Position numbers and translations under genes: made by a program. Shown piece by piece: positions 44,570-59,500 of a stretch of DNA of 64,000 bases. The notes under the pieces were generated by a model. The model ran no database searches. It was not told the origin of the DNA and saw only the letters and a list, made by a program, of their open reading frames with translations. The DNA lies in NCBI RefSeq assembly GCF_013177635.1, contig NZ_CP030944.1:186001-250000 (forward strand), written 5' to 3'. Every line of letters begins with the position of its first letter. Position 1 is the stretch's first letter. The stretch is from Arcobacter aquimarinus. Its GTDB lineage: Bacteria > Campylobacterota > Campylobacteria > Campylobacterales > Arcobacteraceae.

Positions 44570-47500
44570 ATGAAGTTAACAATAAAATCAGATAATCAAG
44601 TTAAGATTATAGACCTAAACAAAGATTTAGAGCTTAGTGCTGTAAAAGGTGAACAGTATGTATTTTCTAATGGATTCACTAGTTATACACTTAATTTTAA
44701 AGATGATCAGCAGACAGTATCTTTACAATTTAATGTTGATGGAAAAGTAATAAAAATTGATTTAAAAGGAATAGTACCTTTTCTTCAAGAAAATTCTTCA
44801 GAGATTGAAAACCCTACAGCTATTATTATTAATAAAACAATTAATGAAGGTAGTATTGATAATGTTATTCAAAATGATGCTTTTAATGGTAGTGAAATAA
44901 TTGATAAGTTAGAAGCATTAATAACTAATCCTGTAGATTTAGGAAAAGATTTAACTTTAATTTCAGATTTTCAAACTTTAATTGAAGCATTGGATGCAGC
45001 AGCAGCTGGTGGAGAGCAAGGTACTAGTAACACAAATGCATCTTCTTTTAATTCAATTTTTTCTCCATTAGAAGATTCGTTAAATGATATAGGCGAAACA
45101 GATATATGGGAAAATTTATCTGAATCTATATCAAGTGTGCCTGTTGATACAGGTACTCCTATCGGAATTGTAAGTGAAATTACGCCAATAATAAATGTAA
45201 ATATAAAATTATTTCCTGTTAAAGTAGATGTAATTGAAGGTGAAAATGCAATATATAAATTAACATTAACTGATGATGAAGGAAATCCTATTATAGCTAT
45301 TGAAGATATAGAGGTAACATTTAGATATACATATATTACTGCTTCAGGTGATGATATTATTGAGGTGAAAAGTGTAATTATTCCAGCTGGTTCAAGTGAA
45401 ATTACTTTTGAAGTTGAAACAATTAATGATAATATCTATGAAATAACAGAAGAATTTACTATTGAAATAGAAACAGTTTCTAATCAAGAACAATTTGATA
45501 GTGTGGTAATTGATAATACTCCTATTTTAACTGTAATAAATGATGAAGATGATAATAACCCAGATACGCCAGATGTTCCAACAGATGGAGATAAACCAGT
45601 AGTATCAATAGTAGCAACAGATGCAGTAGCAACAGAGGGACCAACAGATACAGCAACATTTACAATATCTCAAACAAATACAAGTAACTTTGATACAAAA
45701 GTAAAAGTAACTCTTAATTTAACAGAGATTACAAAAGAAGATATAAGTAAAGTAGAGTATACAGATGCAAATGGTAATACAGTAACATTAACATCATCTC
45801 AAATAGATGCATTAGTAGCAGGAACATTTGAAGTAGTAATTCCAAAAGGAAGTACAGGAACACCAAGCTTTACATTTACAGCAACAGATGATGATATCTA
45901 TGAAATATCAGAAGGGTTTGGATTAAGTATTTCTAATGCTGAAAATGCAACATTAGGAACATCTTCAGCAACAGCTGTAATAAATGATGAAGATGATAAT
46001 AACCCAGATACGCCAGATGTTCCAACAGATGGAGATAAACCAGTAGTATCAATAGTAGCAACAGATGCAGTAGCAACAGAGGGACCAACAGATACAGCAA
46101 CATTTACAATATCTCAAACAAATACAAGTAACTTTGATACAAAAGTAAAAGTAACTCTTAATTTAACAGAGATTACAAAAGAAGATATAAGTAAAGTAGA
46201 GTATACAGATGCAAATGGTAATACAGTAACATTAACATCATCTCAAATAGATGCATTAGTAGCAGGAACATTTGAAGTAGTAATTCCAAAAGGAAGTACA
46301 GGAACACCAAGCTTTACATTTACAGCAACAGATGATGATATCTATGAAATATCAGAAGGGTTTGGATTAAGTATTTCTAATGCTGAAAATGCAACATTAG
46401 GAACATCTTCAGCAACAGCTGTAATAAATGATGAAGATGATAATAACCCAGATACGCCAGATGTTCCAACAGATGGAGATAAACCAGTAGTATCAATAGT
46501 AGCAACAGATGCAGTAGCAACAGAGGGACCAACAGATACAGCAACATTTACAATATCTCAAACAAATACAAGTAACTTTGATACAAAAGTAAAAGTAACT
46601 CTTAATTTAACAGAGATTACAAAAGAAGATATAAGTAAAGTAGAGTATACAGATGCAAATGGTAATACAGTAACATTAACATCATCTCAAATAGATGCAT
46701 TAGTAGCAGGAACATTTGAAGTAGTAATTCCAAAAGGAAGTACAGGAACACCAAGCTTTACATTTACAGCAACAGATGATGATATCTATGAAATATCAGA
46801 AGGGTTTGGATTAAGTATTTCTAATGCTGAAAATGCAACATTAGGAACATCTTCAGCAACAGCTGTAATAAATGATGAAGATGATAATAACCCAGATACG
46901 CCAGATGTTCCAACAGATGGAGATAAACCAGTAGTATCAATAGTAGCAACAGATGCAGTAGCAACAGAGGGACCAACAGATACAGCAACATTTACAATAT
47001 CTCAAACAAATACAAGTAACTTTGATACAAAAGTAAAAGTAACTCTTAATTTAACAGAGATTACAAAAGAAGATATAAGTAAAGTAGAGTATACAGATGC
47101 AAATGGTAATACAGTAACATTAACATCATCTCAAATAGATGCATTAGTAGCAGGAACATTTGAAGTAGTAATTCCAAAAGGAAGTACAGGAACACCAAGC
47201 TTTACATTTACAGCAACAGATGATGATATCTATGAAATATCAGAAGGGTTTGGATTAAGTATTTCTAATGCTGAAAATGCAACATTAGGAACATCTTCAG
47301 CAACAGCTGTAATAAATGATGAAGATGATAATAACCCAGATACGCCAGATGTTCCAACAGATGGAGATAAACCAGTAGTATCAATAGTAGCAACAGATGC
47401 AGTAGCAACAGAGGGACCAACAGATACAGCAACATTTACAATATCTCAAACAAATACAAGTAACTTTGATACAAAAGTAAAAGTAACTCTTAATTTAACA

Positions 47501-50500
47501 GAGATTACAAAAGAAGATATAAGTAAAGTAGAGTATACAGATGCAAATGGTAATACAGTAACATTAACATCATCTCAAATAGATGCATTAGTAGCAGGAA
47601 CATTTGAAGTAGTAATTCCAAAAGGAAGTACAGGAACACCAAGCTTTACATTTACAGCAACAGATGATGATATCTATGAAATATCAGAAGGGTTTGGATT
47701 AAGTATTTCTAATGCTGAAAATGCAACATTAGGAACATCTTCAGCAACAGCTGTAATAAATGATGAAGATGATAATAACCCAGATACGCCAGATGTTCCA
47801 ACAGATGGAGATAAACCAGTAGTATCAATAGTAGCAACAGATGCAGTAGCAACAGAGGGACCAACAGATACAGCAACATTTACAATATCTCAAACAAATA
47901 CAAGTAACTTTGATACAAAAGTAAAAGTAACTCTTAATTTAACAGAGATTACAAAAGAAGATATAAGTAAAGTAGAGTATACAGATGCAAATGGTAATAC
48001 AGTAACATTAACATCATCTCAAATAGATGCATTAGTAGCAGGAACATTTGAAGTAGTAATTCCAAAAGGAAGTACAGGAACACCAAGCTTTACATTTACA
48101 GCAACAGATGATGATATCTATGAAATATCAGAAGGGTTTGGATTAAGTATTTCTAATGCTGAAAATGCAACATTAGGAACATCTTCAGCAACAGCTGTAA
48201 TAAATGATGAAGATGATAATAACCCAGATACGCCAGATGTTCCAACAGATGGAGATAAACCAGTAGTATCAATAGTAGCAACAGATGCAGTAGCAACAGA
48301 GGGACCAACAGATACAGCAACATTTACAATATCTCAAACAAATACAAGTAACTTTGATACAAAAGTAAAAGTAACTCTTAATTTAACAGAGATTACAAAA
48401 GAAGATATAAGTAAAGTAGAGTATACAGATGCAAATGGTAATACAGTAACATTAACATCATCTCAAATAGATGCATTAGTAGCAGGAACATTTGAAGTAG
48501 TAATTCCAAAAGGAAGTACAGGAACACCAAGCTTTACATTTACAGCAACAGATGATGATATCTATGAAATATCAGAAGGGTTTGGATTAAGTATTTCTAA
48601 TGCTGAAAATGCAACATTAGGAACATCTTCAGCAACAGCTGTAATAAATGATGAAGATGATAATAACCCAGATACGCCAGATGTTCCAACAGATGGAGAT
48701 AAACCAGTAGTATCAATAGTAGCAACAGATGCAGTAGCAACAGAGGGACCAACAGATACAGCAACATTTACAATATCTCAAACAAATACAAGTAACTTTG
48801 ATACAAAAGTAAAAGTAACTCTTAATTTAACAGAGATTACAAAAGAAGATATAAGTAAAGTAGAGTATACAGATGCAAATGGTAATACAGTAACATTAAC
48901 ATCATCTCAAATAGATGCATTAGTAGCAGGAACATTTGAAGTAGTAATTCCAAAAGGAAGTACAGGAACACCAAGCTTTACATTTACAGCAACAGATGAT
49001 GATATCTATGAAATATCAGAAGGGTTTGGATTAAGTATTTCTAATGCTGAAAATGCAACATTAGGAACATCTTCAGCAACAGCTGTAATAAATGATGAAG
49101 ATGATAATAACCCAGATACGCCAGATGTTCCAACAGATGGAGATAAACCAGTAGTATCAATAGTAGCAACAGATGCAGTAGCAACAGAGGGACCAACAGA
49201 TACAGCAACATTTACAATATCTCAAACAAATACAAGTAACTTTGATACAAAAGTAAAAGTAACTCTTAATTTAACAGAGATTACAAAAGAAGATATAAGT
49301 AAAGTAGAGTATACAGATGCAAATGGTAATACAGTAACATTAACATCATCTCAAATAGATGCATTAGTAGCAGGAACATTTGAAGTAGTAATTCCAAAAG
49401 GAAGTACAGGAACACCAAGCTTTACATTTACAGCAACAGATGATGATATCTATGAAATATCAGAAGGGTTTGGATTAAGTATTTCTAATGCTGAAAATGC
49501 AACATTAGGAACATCTTCAGCAACAGCTGTAATAAATGATGAAGATGATAATAACCCAGATACGCCAGATGTTCCAACAGATGGAGATAAACCAGTAGTA
49601 TCAATAGTAGCAACAGATGCAGTAGCAACAGAGGGACCAACAGATACAGCAACATTTACAATATCTCAAACAAATACAAGTAACTTTGATACAAAAGTAA
49701 AAGTAACTCTTAATTTAACAGAGATTACAAAAGAAGATATAAGTAAAGTAGAGTATACAGATGCAAATGGTAATACAGTAACATTAACATCATCTCAAAT
49801 AGATGCATTAGTAGCAGGAACATTTGAAGTAGTAATTCCAAAAGGAAGTACAGGAACACCAAGCTTTACATTTACAGCAACAGATGATGATATCTATGAA
49901 ATATCAGAAGGGTTTGGATTAAGTATTTCTAATGCTGAAAATGCAACATTAGGAACATCTTCAGCAACAGCTGTAATAAATGATGAAGATGATAATAACC
50001 CAGATACGCCAGATGTTCCAACAGATGGAGATAAACCAGTAGTATCAATAGTAGCAACAGATGCAGTAGCAACAGAGGGACCAACAGATACAGCAACATT
50101 TACAATATCTCAAACAAATACAAGTAACTTTGATACAAAAGTAAAAGTAACTCTTAATTTAACAGAGATTACAAAAGAAGATATAAGTAAAGTAGAGTAT
50201 ACAGATGCAAATGGTAATACAGTAACATTAACATCATCTCAAATAGATGCATTAGTAGCAGGAACATTTGAAGTAGTAATTCCAAAAGGAAGTACAGGAA
50301 CACCAAGCTTTACATTTACAGCAACAGATGATGATATCTATGAAATATCAGAAGGGTTTGGATTAAGTATTTCTAATGCTGAAAATGCAACATTAGGAAC
50401 ATCTTCAGCAACAGCTGTAATAAATGATGAAGATGATAATAACCCAGATACGCCAGATGTTCCAACAGATGGAGATAAACCAGTAGTATCAATAGTAGCA

Positions 50501-53500
50501 ACAGATGCAGTAGCAACAGAGGGACCAACAGATACAGCAACATTTACAATATCTCAAACAAATACAAGTAACTTTGATACAAAAGTAAAAGTAACTCTTA
50601 ATTTAACAGAGATTACAAAAGAAGATATAAGTAAAGTAGAGTATACAGATGCAAATGGTAATACAGTAACATTAACATCATCTCAAATAGATGCATTAGT
50701 AGCAGGAACATTTGAAGTAGTAATTCCAAAAGGAAGTACAGGAACACCAAGCTTTACATTTACAGCAACAGATGATGATATCTATGAAATATCAGAAGGG
50801 TTTGGATTAAGTATTTCTAATGCTGAAAATGCAACATTAGGAACATCTTCAGCAACAGCTGTAATAAATGATGAAGATGATAATAACCCAGATACGCCAG
50901 ATGTTCCAACAGATGGAGATAAACCAGTAGTATCAATAGTAGCAACAGATGCAGTAGCAACAGAGGGACCAACAGATACAGCAACATTTACAATATCTCA
51001 AACAAATACAAGTAACTTTGATACAAAAGTAAAAGTAACTCTTAATTTAACAGAGATTACAAAAGAAGATATAAGTAAAGTAGAGTATACAGATGCAAAT
51101 GGTAATACAGTAACATTAACATCATCTCAAATAGATGCATTAGTAGCAGGAACATTTGAAGTAGTAATTCCAAAAGGAAGTACAGGAACACCAAGCTTTA
51201 CATTTACAGCAACAGATGATGATATCTATGAAATATCAGAAGGGTTTGGATTAAGTATTTCTAATGCTGAAAATGCAACATTAGGAACATCTTCAGCAAC
51301 AGCTGTAATAAATGATGAAGATGATAATAACCCAGATACGCCAGATGTTCCAACAGATGGAGATAAACCAGTAGTATCAATAGTAGCAACAGATGCAGTA
51401 GCAACAGAGGGACCAACAGATACAGCAACATTTACAATATCTCAAACAAATACAAGTAACTTTGATACAAAAGTAAAAGTAACTCTTAATTTAACAGAGA
51501 TTACAAAAGAAGATATAAGTAAAGTAGAGTATACAGATGCAAATGGTAATACAGTAACATTAACATCATCTCAAATAGATGCATTAGTAGCAGGAACATT
51601 TGAAGTAGTAATTCCAAAAGGAAGTACAGGAACACCAAGCTTTACATTTACAGCAACAGATGATGATATCTATGAAATATCAGAAGGGTTTGGATTAAGT
51701 ATTTCTAATGCTGAAAATGCAACATTAGGAACATCTTCAGCAACAGCTGTAATAAATGATGAAGATGATAATAACCCAGATACGCCAGATGTTCCAACAG
51801 ATGGAGATAAACCAGTAGTATCAATAGTAGCAACAGATGCAGTAGCAACAGAGGGACCAACAGATACAGCAACATTTACAATATCTCAAACAAATACAAG
51901 TAACTTTGATACAAAAGTAAAAGTAACTCTTAATTTAACAGAGATTACAAAAGAAGATATAAGTAAAGTAGAGTATACAGATGCAAATGGTAATACAGTA
52001 ACATTAACATCATCTCAAATAGATGCATTAGTAGCAGGAACATTTGAAGTAGTAATTCCAAAAGGAAGTACAGGAACACCAAGCTTTACATTTACAGCAA
52101 CAGATGATGATATCTATGAAATATCAGAAGGGTTTGGATTAAGTATTTCTAATGCTGAAAATGCAACATTAGGAACATCTTCAGCAACAGCTGTAATAAA
52201 TGATGAAGATGATAATAACCCAGATACGCCAGATGTTCCAACAGATGGAGATAAACCAGTAGTATCAATAGTAGCAACAGATGCAGTAGCAACAGAGGGA
52301 CCAACAGATACAGCAACATTTACAATATCTCAAACAAATACAAGTAACTTTGATACAAAAGTAAAAGTAACTCTTAATTTAACAGAGATTACAAAAGAAG
52401 ATATAAGTAAAGTAGAGTATACAGATGCAAATGGTAATACAGTAACATTAACATCATCTCAAATAGATGCATTAGTAGCAGGAACATTTGAAGTAGTAAT
52501 TCCAAAAGGAAGTACAGGAACACCAAGCTTTACATTTACAGCAACAGATGATGATATCTATGAAATATCAGAAGGGTTTGGATTAAGTATTTCTAATGCT
52601 GAAAATGCAACATTAGGAACATCTTCAGCAACAGCTGTAATAAATGATGAAGATGATAATAACCCAGATACGCCAGATGTTCCAACAGATGGAGATAAAC
52701 CAGTAGTATCAATAGTAGCAACAGATGCAGTAGCAACAGAGGGACCAACAGATACAGCAACATTTACAATATCTCAAACAAATACAAGTAACTTTGATAC
52801 AAAAGTAAAAGTAACTCTTAATTTAACAGAGATTACAAAAGAAGATATAAGTAAAGTAGAGTATACAGATGCAAATGGTAATACAGTAACATTAACATCA
52901 TCTCAAATAGATGCATTAGTAGCAGGAACATTTGAAGTAGTAATTCCAAAAGGAAGTACAGGAACACCAAGCTTTACATTTACAGCAACAGATGATGATA
53001 TCTATGAAATATCAGAAGGGTTTGGATTAAGTATTTCTAATGCTGAAAATGCAACATTAGGAACATCTTCAGCAACAGCTGTAATAAATGATGAAGATGA
53101 TAATAACCCAGATACGCCAGATGTTCCAACAGATGGAGATAAACCAGTAGTATCAATAGTAGCAACAGATGCAGTAGCAACAGAGGGACCAACAGATACA
53201 GCAACATTTACAATATCTCAAACAAATACAAGTAACTTTGATACAAAAGTAAAAGTAACTCTTAATTTAACAGAGATTACAAAAGAAGATATAAGTAAAG
53301 TAGAGTATACAGATGCAAATGGTAATACAGTAACATTAACATCATCTCAAATAGATGCATTAGTAGCAGGAACATTTGAAGTAGTAATTCCAAAAGGAAG
53401 TACAGGAACACCAAGCTTTACATTTACAGCAACAGATGATGATATCTATGAAATATCAGAAGGGTTTGGATTAAGTATTTCTAATGCTGAAAATGCAACA

Positions 53501-56500
53501 TTAGGAACATCTTCAGCAACAGCTGTAATAAATGATGAAGATGATAATAACCCAGATACGCCAGATGTTCCAACAGATGGAGATAAACCAGTAGTATCAA
53601 TAGTAGCAACAGATGCAGTAGCAACAGAGGGACCAACAGATACAGCAACATTTACAATATCTCAAACAAATACAAGTAACTTTGATACAAAAGTAAAAGT
53701 AACTCTTAATTTAACAGAGATTACAAAAGAAGATATAAGTAAAGTAGAGTATACAGATGCAAATGGTAATACAGTAACATTAACATCATCTCAAATAGAT
53801 GCATTAGTAGCAGGAACATTTGAAGTAGTAATTCCAAAAGGAAGTACAGGAACACCAAGCTTTACATTTACAGCAACAGATGATGATATCTATGAAATAT
53901 CAGAAGGGTTTGGATTAAGTATTTCTAATGCTGAAAATGCAACATTAGGAACATCTTCAGCAACAGCTGTAATAAATGATGAAGATGATAATAACCCAGA
54001 TACGCCAGATGTTCCAACAGATGGAGATAAACCAGTAGTATCAATAGTAGCAACAGATGCAGTAGCAACAGAGGGACCAACAGATACAGCAACATTTACA
54101 ATATCTCAAACAAATACAAGTAACTTTGATACAAAAGTAAAAGTAACTCTTAATTTAACAGAGATTACAAAAGAAGATATAAGTAAAGTAGAGTATACAG
54201 ATGCAAATGGTAATACAGTAACATTAACATCATCTCAAATAGATGCATTAGTAGCAGGAACATTTGAAGTAGTAATTCCAAAAGGAAGTACAGGAACACC
54301 AAGCTTTACATTTACAGCAACAGATGATGATATCTATGAAATATCAGAAGGGTTTGGATTAAGTATTTCTAATGCTGAAAATGCAACATTAGGAACATCT
54401 TCAGCAACAGCTGTAATAAATGATGAAGATGATAATAACCCAGATACGCCAGATGTTCCAACAGATGGAGATAAACCAGTAGTATCAATAGTAGCAACAG
54501 ATGCAGTAGCAACAGAGGGACCAACAGATACAGCAACATTTACAATATCTCAAACAAATACAAGTAACTTTGATACAAAAGTAAAAGTAACTCTTAATTT
54601 AACAGAGATTACAAAAGAAGATATAAGTAAAGTAGAGTATACAGATGCAAATGGTAATACAGTAACATTAACATCATCTCAAATAGATGCATTAGTAGCA
54701 GGAACATTTGAAGTAGTAATTCCAAAAGGAAGTACAGGAACACCAAGCTTTACATTTACAGCAACAGATGATGATATCTATGAAATATCAGAAGGGTTTG
54801 GATTAAGTATTTCTAATGCTGAAAATGCAACATTAGGAACATCTTCAGCAACAGCTGTAATAAATGATGAAGATGATAATAACCCAGATACGCCAGATGT
54901 TCCAACAGATGGAGATAAACCAGTAGTATCAATAGTAGCAACAGATGCAGTAGCAACAGAGGGACCAACAGATACAGCAACATTTACAATATCTCAAACA
55001 AATACAAGTAACTTTGATACAAAAGTAAAAGTAACTCTTAATTTAACAGAGATTACAAAAGAAGATATAAGTAAAGTAGAGTATACAGATGCAAATGGTA
55101 ATACAGTAACATTAACATCATCTCAAATAGATGCATTAGTAGCAGGAACATTTGAAGTAGTAATTCCAAAAGGAAGTACAGGAACACCAAGCTTTACATT
55201 TACAGCAACAGATGATGATATCTATGAAATATCAGAAGGGTTTGGATTAAGTATTTCTAATGCTGAAAATGCAACATTAGGAACATCTTCAGCAACAGCT
55301 GTAATAAATGATGAAGATGATAATAACCCAGATACGCCAGATGTTCCAACAGATGGAGATAAACCAGTAGTATCAATAGTAGCAACAGATGCAGTAGCAA
55401 CAGAGGGACCAACAGATACAGCAACATTTACAATATCTCAAACAAATACAAGTAACTTTGATACAAAAGTAAAAGTAACTCTTAATTTAACAGAGATTAC
55501 AAAAGAAGATATAAGTAAAGTAGAGTATACAGATGCAAATGGTAATACAGTAACATTAACATCATCTCAAATAGATGCATTAGTAGCAGGAACATTTGAA
55601 GTAGTAATTCCAAAAGGAAGTACAGGAACACCAAGCTTTACATTTACAGCAACAGATGATGATATCTATGAAATATCAGAAGGGTTTGGATTAAGTATTT
55701 CTAATGCTGAAAATGCAACATTAGGAACATCTTCAGCAACAGCTGTAATAAATGATGAAGATGATAATAACCCAGATACGCCAGATGTTCCAACAGATGG
55801 AGATAAACCAGTAGTATCAATAGTAGCAACAGATGCAGTAGCAACAGAGGGACCAACAGATACAGCAACATTTACAATATCTCAAACAAATACAAGTAAC
55901 TTTGATACAAAAGTAAAAGTAACTCTTAATTTAACAGAGATTACAAAAGAAGATATAAGTAAAGTAGAGTATACAGATGCAAATGGTAATACAGTAACAT
56001 TAACATCATCTCAAATAGATGCATTAGTAGCAGGAACATTTGAAGTAGTAATTCCAAAAGGAAGTACAGGAACACCAAGCTTTACATTTACAGCAACAGA
56101 TGATGATATCTATGAAATATCAGAAGGGTTTGGATTAAGTATTTCTAATGCTGAAAATGCAACATTAGGAACATCTTCAGCAACAGCTGTAATAAATGAT
56201 GAAGATGATAATAACCCAGATACGCCAGATGTTCCAACAGATGGAGATAAACCAATATTAATAATAACTGGAAGTATTGTTGAAGAAAAAGAAAGTGGAA
56301 TTTCTACTGGTGAAAAAGTTTTAGGTACTGTTGAAATCAGTATTTCAAATGGAAAATTTTTTACTGAAGATTTAAATATTACATTAAGTACAGGGCAGGT
56401 TGTAACTATTAAAGCAGGTGAAACAACAACTGGACCTATCAATGTTGAAACAAATAGAATTGATGATTATTATAAACAAGGTACTACAACATATGATGTA

Positions 56501-59500
56501 TCAATACAAGAAGTATCAAACTCTAAAATAGATATAACTGGAAAAACAGCTACTATAACTATTAATGATGATGTTGATCCAATAGGTATTGAAATTACAG
56601 CCACAGCCACAGCTCCAAAGATTATAGATGTAAATACTGAATTCAATGATCTTACAGGAGTTAAAATTAGTGCTACAGATACAGATGGTAATTTAAAAAA
56701 TATTTCTGTTGTTACAGGTACAAATCATGATGGATTTGGTGTGGAAGGAAATACTACAGGAAGTGGAGCTAGTTCAGAATTAGGAAATCTTGGAAATGGA
56801 AAGAGTGAAAAATTAATTTTTGAATTTGATAAAGACATTAATTCTTTGGATGTTGCTTTTGCATGGAGACATAATGGTGAAACAGCAAGAATTACATTTA
56901 TAAATGATGGCAATATTGTAGGATATGCAGAAGTTAAAGGTGGAGGAAGTAATACGAAAGCAAAAGTAAATTATTATACTCCAGATGGTGAATTAATAAG
57001 ATCTGTTGAGGCGCAAGGAGGAACAGATAGAGTAGATTTATCTTATACTTTTGAATTAGTAAATAATGATGGTAGTTTGGGAACTTTTGATCAAGTTGAG
57101 TTTACAGCACCAAATCATGATGATGATTATTTGATTAATAAAATTACATATAAAGAGGTTTTAAATCCAGAAATAATAGATGTTTCAGCAGATAATGGTA
57201 GTGTAACATTTGATGTTCAACTTCAACATCCACCTCAAGGAAATGCTACGGCTAAAATAGAGGTAAATGGAGTGATTTATAATAATGTTGTTATAAATGC
57301 AACAGGAAGAGCGACATTAACAGTTGATGGAAAAGATTTAGGTGATTTATCTAATGTTGTTATAAAAGTATTAGAAATAAATGGTGGAAATTATGAAAAA
57401 GTAAATTCTGTAGAAAAAACTTTTGATTTTACACCTGTTTTAAAATCTACAGATGATAGTATGATTACTAATGAAGATGAAACTTATACATTAAAAGTGA
57501 CAGATTTTGGTGAAGTATCAGTAAATACAAAAGAGTTTAAAATTACTGAATTACCAAATTTAGAAAGTGGAAAACTTTATTTATTGGTTAAAGAAGGTGA
57601 AACAATAATAGATAAAGAAGGAAATATAAGTGTAGCAACACAAGATACAAAAATTGAGATTTTTGAAAATCAAATTATTAAATTAGCGGATGTAGGTGCA
57701 GAAAAAGTTATTTTTGAACCAAAAATTAATAGTGATATTGATGGAAGCTTTAAATTTGAGGTTGGAGATGGAAATGGAAAATTTAGTGATGAATATACAA
57801 CAGTTATTAAAATTAATGCTGTTTCAGATACACCAACAACAAGTATTGATGCAGTAAAATTATCTTCAGGAGAATATACTGTTGAAATTAATGCCGCATT
57901 AAGAGATATAGATGGAAGTGAAACATTAACAGTTAAAATTAGTAATGTACCAAATGGTGCTGAATTATCAAGTACAAAATATGAAGTTACAAAAAATTCA
58001 GATGGTTCTTGGAATGTAAAAGTTCCAGCTGGATCAACTTCTATTTCTGATACTTTAGTTATGAATAATGTACCTCAAGGAACAGATTGGGTAAATTTAA
58101 AAATTACAGCAACTGCAACAGAGAAAAATGATAATAATGATGGTAAAAACTTTGCAATAGCAGAAGCAAATGATTCAACAGTTCATTCTGTAGGAGAGAG
58201 TGACCAAGTTTGTATGGAATCATTTAAATATAATATAATGATTACTTTAGACAACTCTGGAAGTATGAGAGGTGATAAGATAACTTTAGCAAAAACTGCA
58301 ATGGTTAACTTAGTAAATAAATATACAGACTTAGGAGAAGTAAGAGTTACATTAAATGTATTCAATCAATATGGTGAAATTAAAGGTTTATGGGTAACAC
58401 CAGCAGAAGCAATATCTTTAATTGATCAAATAACGGCTAGTGGTGGTACAAACTACGATGATGCTTTATTAAAAAATATTGATACTTTAAGTAAAAACCC
58501 TGCTCCATTAGATGGAAAAACAATTTCTTACTTTGTATCAGATGGACAACCAACATATAAAATGGTTAAGAATTCTAATGGTGAGTGGAATATATCAGGA
58601 AATGGTTCAACTACTGAATCTGTTACTAAAGAAATTGCAGATCAATTTAAAAATTTAAATATTGATGAATCTTATGCTATTGGAATAGGTACTTCAGAAT
58701 TAAATACACATCTAAATAATATAACAGATGATGTGACAGTTATTAGTGATGCTAATCAGCTAAGTGATACTTTAGAAGGAACAATTCAAGAGTTAATTTA
58801 TGAAGGAACAGTTGCTGATAATATTTCAGGTGGCGATGTAAAAGTAAAAATTGATACTATAGTGATAGATGGAAAAACATATACAAAAGATACATTCCCT
58901 ATAAATGGAGTGATTACTGGAGATAATAAAATTAAATTAACATTTAATTTTGAAACAGGTGAGTATAAATATTATGCTAAATCATCTAAATTTAGTGTTG
59001 AAAATGTTGGATTTAAAGTAAATGCAAGTGATGTAAATGGAGATACAACAACATTTGATGTTGGGTTAAAAGTTTCGGTTATATCTGAAGTTTATACTCC
59101 TGTTACAAGTATTGATGTTAGAAAAATATCATCTTTTGAAGATATAAATGAGATAGTTGCGAAAGTTGGAAACAAAACATATAATATTTCTGATATATTA
59201 AATAATAAGGGTAGTTATACTGAGTTGAAAAATATTGGAAATAATACTACAACTAGTGCAACTAATATAATTGTTAATGAAAATTTAGATAATAATGATT
59301 TCTTAAAAGCTTCATCTGCTGATAATATTATTGTAATAAATGCTAATCTTAATGGAAATGCTAAAATAGAACCAATGGGTGGTAATGATTTTATAGCAAT
59401 TTTAGGAGATTTAAAAGGTTATAATAATACTCTTAATGATAGTGCTGGTAAAGATACATTATTTTTAGGTAAAGCTTCAACATATTATTCATGGAATATA

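Noticed and set aside
45531-56254. Regular repeats considered as a CRISPR array or satellite DNA
   Set aside because: The unit is 444 bases with no spacers, stays in one open frame, and encodes a recognisable Calx-beta-like domain. It is a coding repeat.
56110-56442. Minus-strand open frames inside the adhesin gene (here and near 56725, 58183, 59968)
   Set aside because: They mirror the coding frame of the plus-strand gene, have no ribosome site, and encode nothing recognisable.
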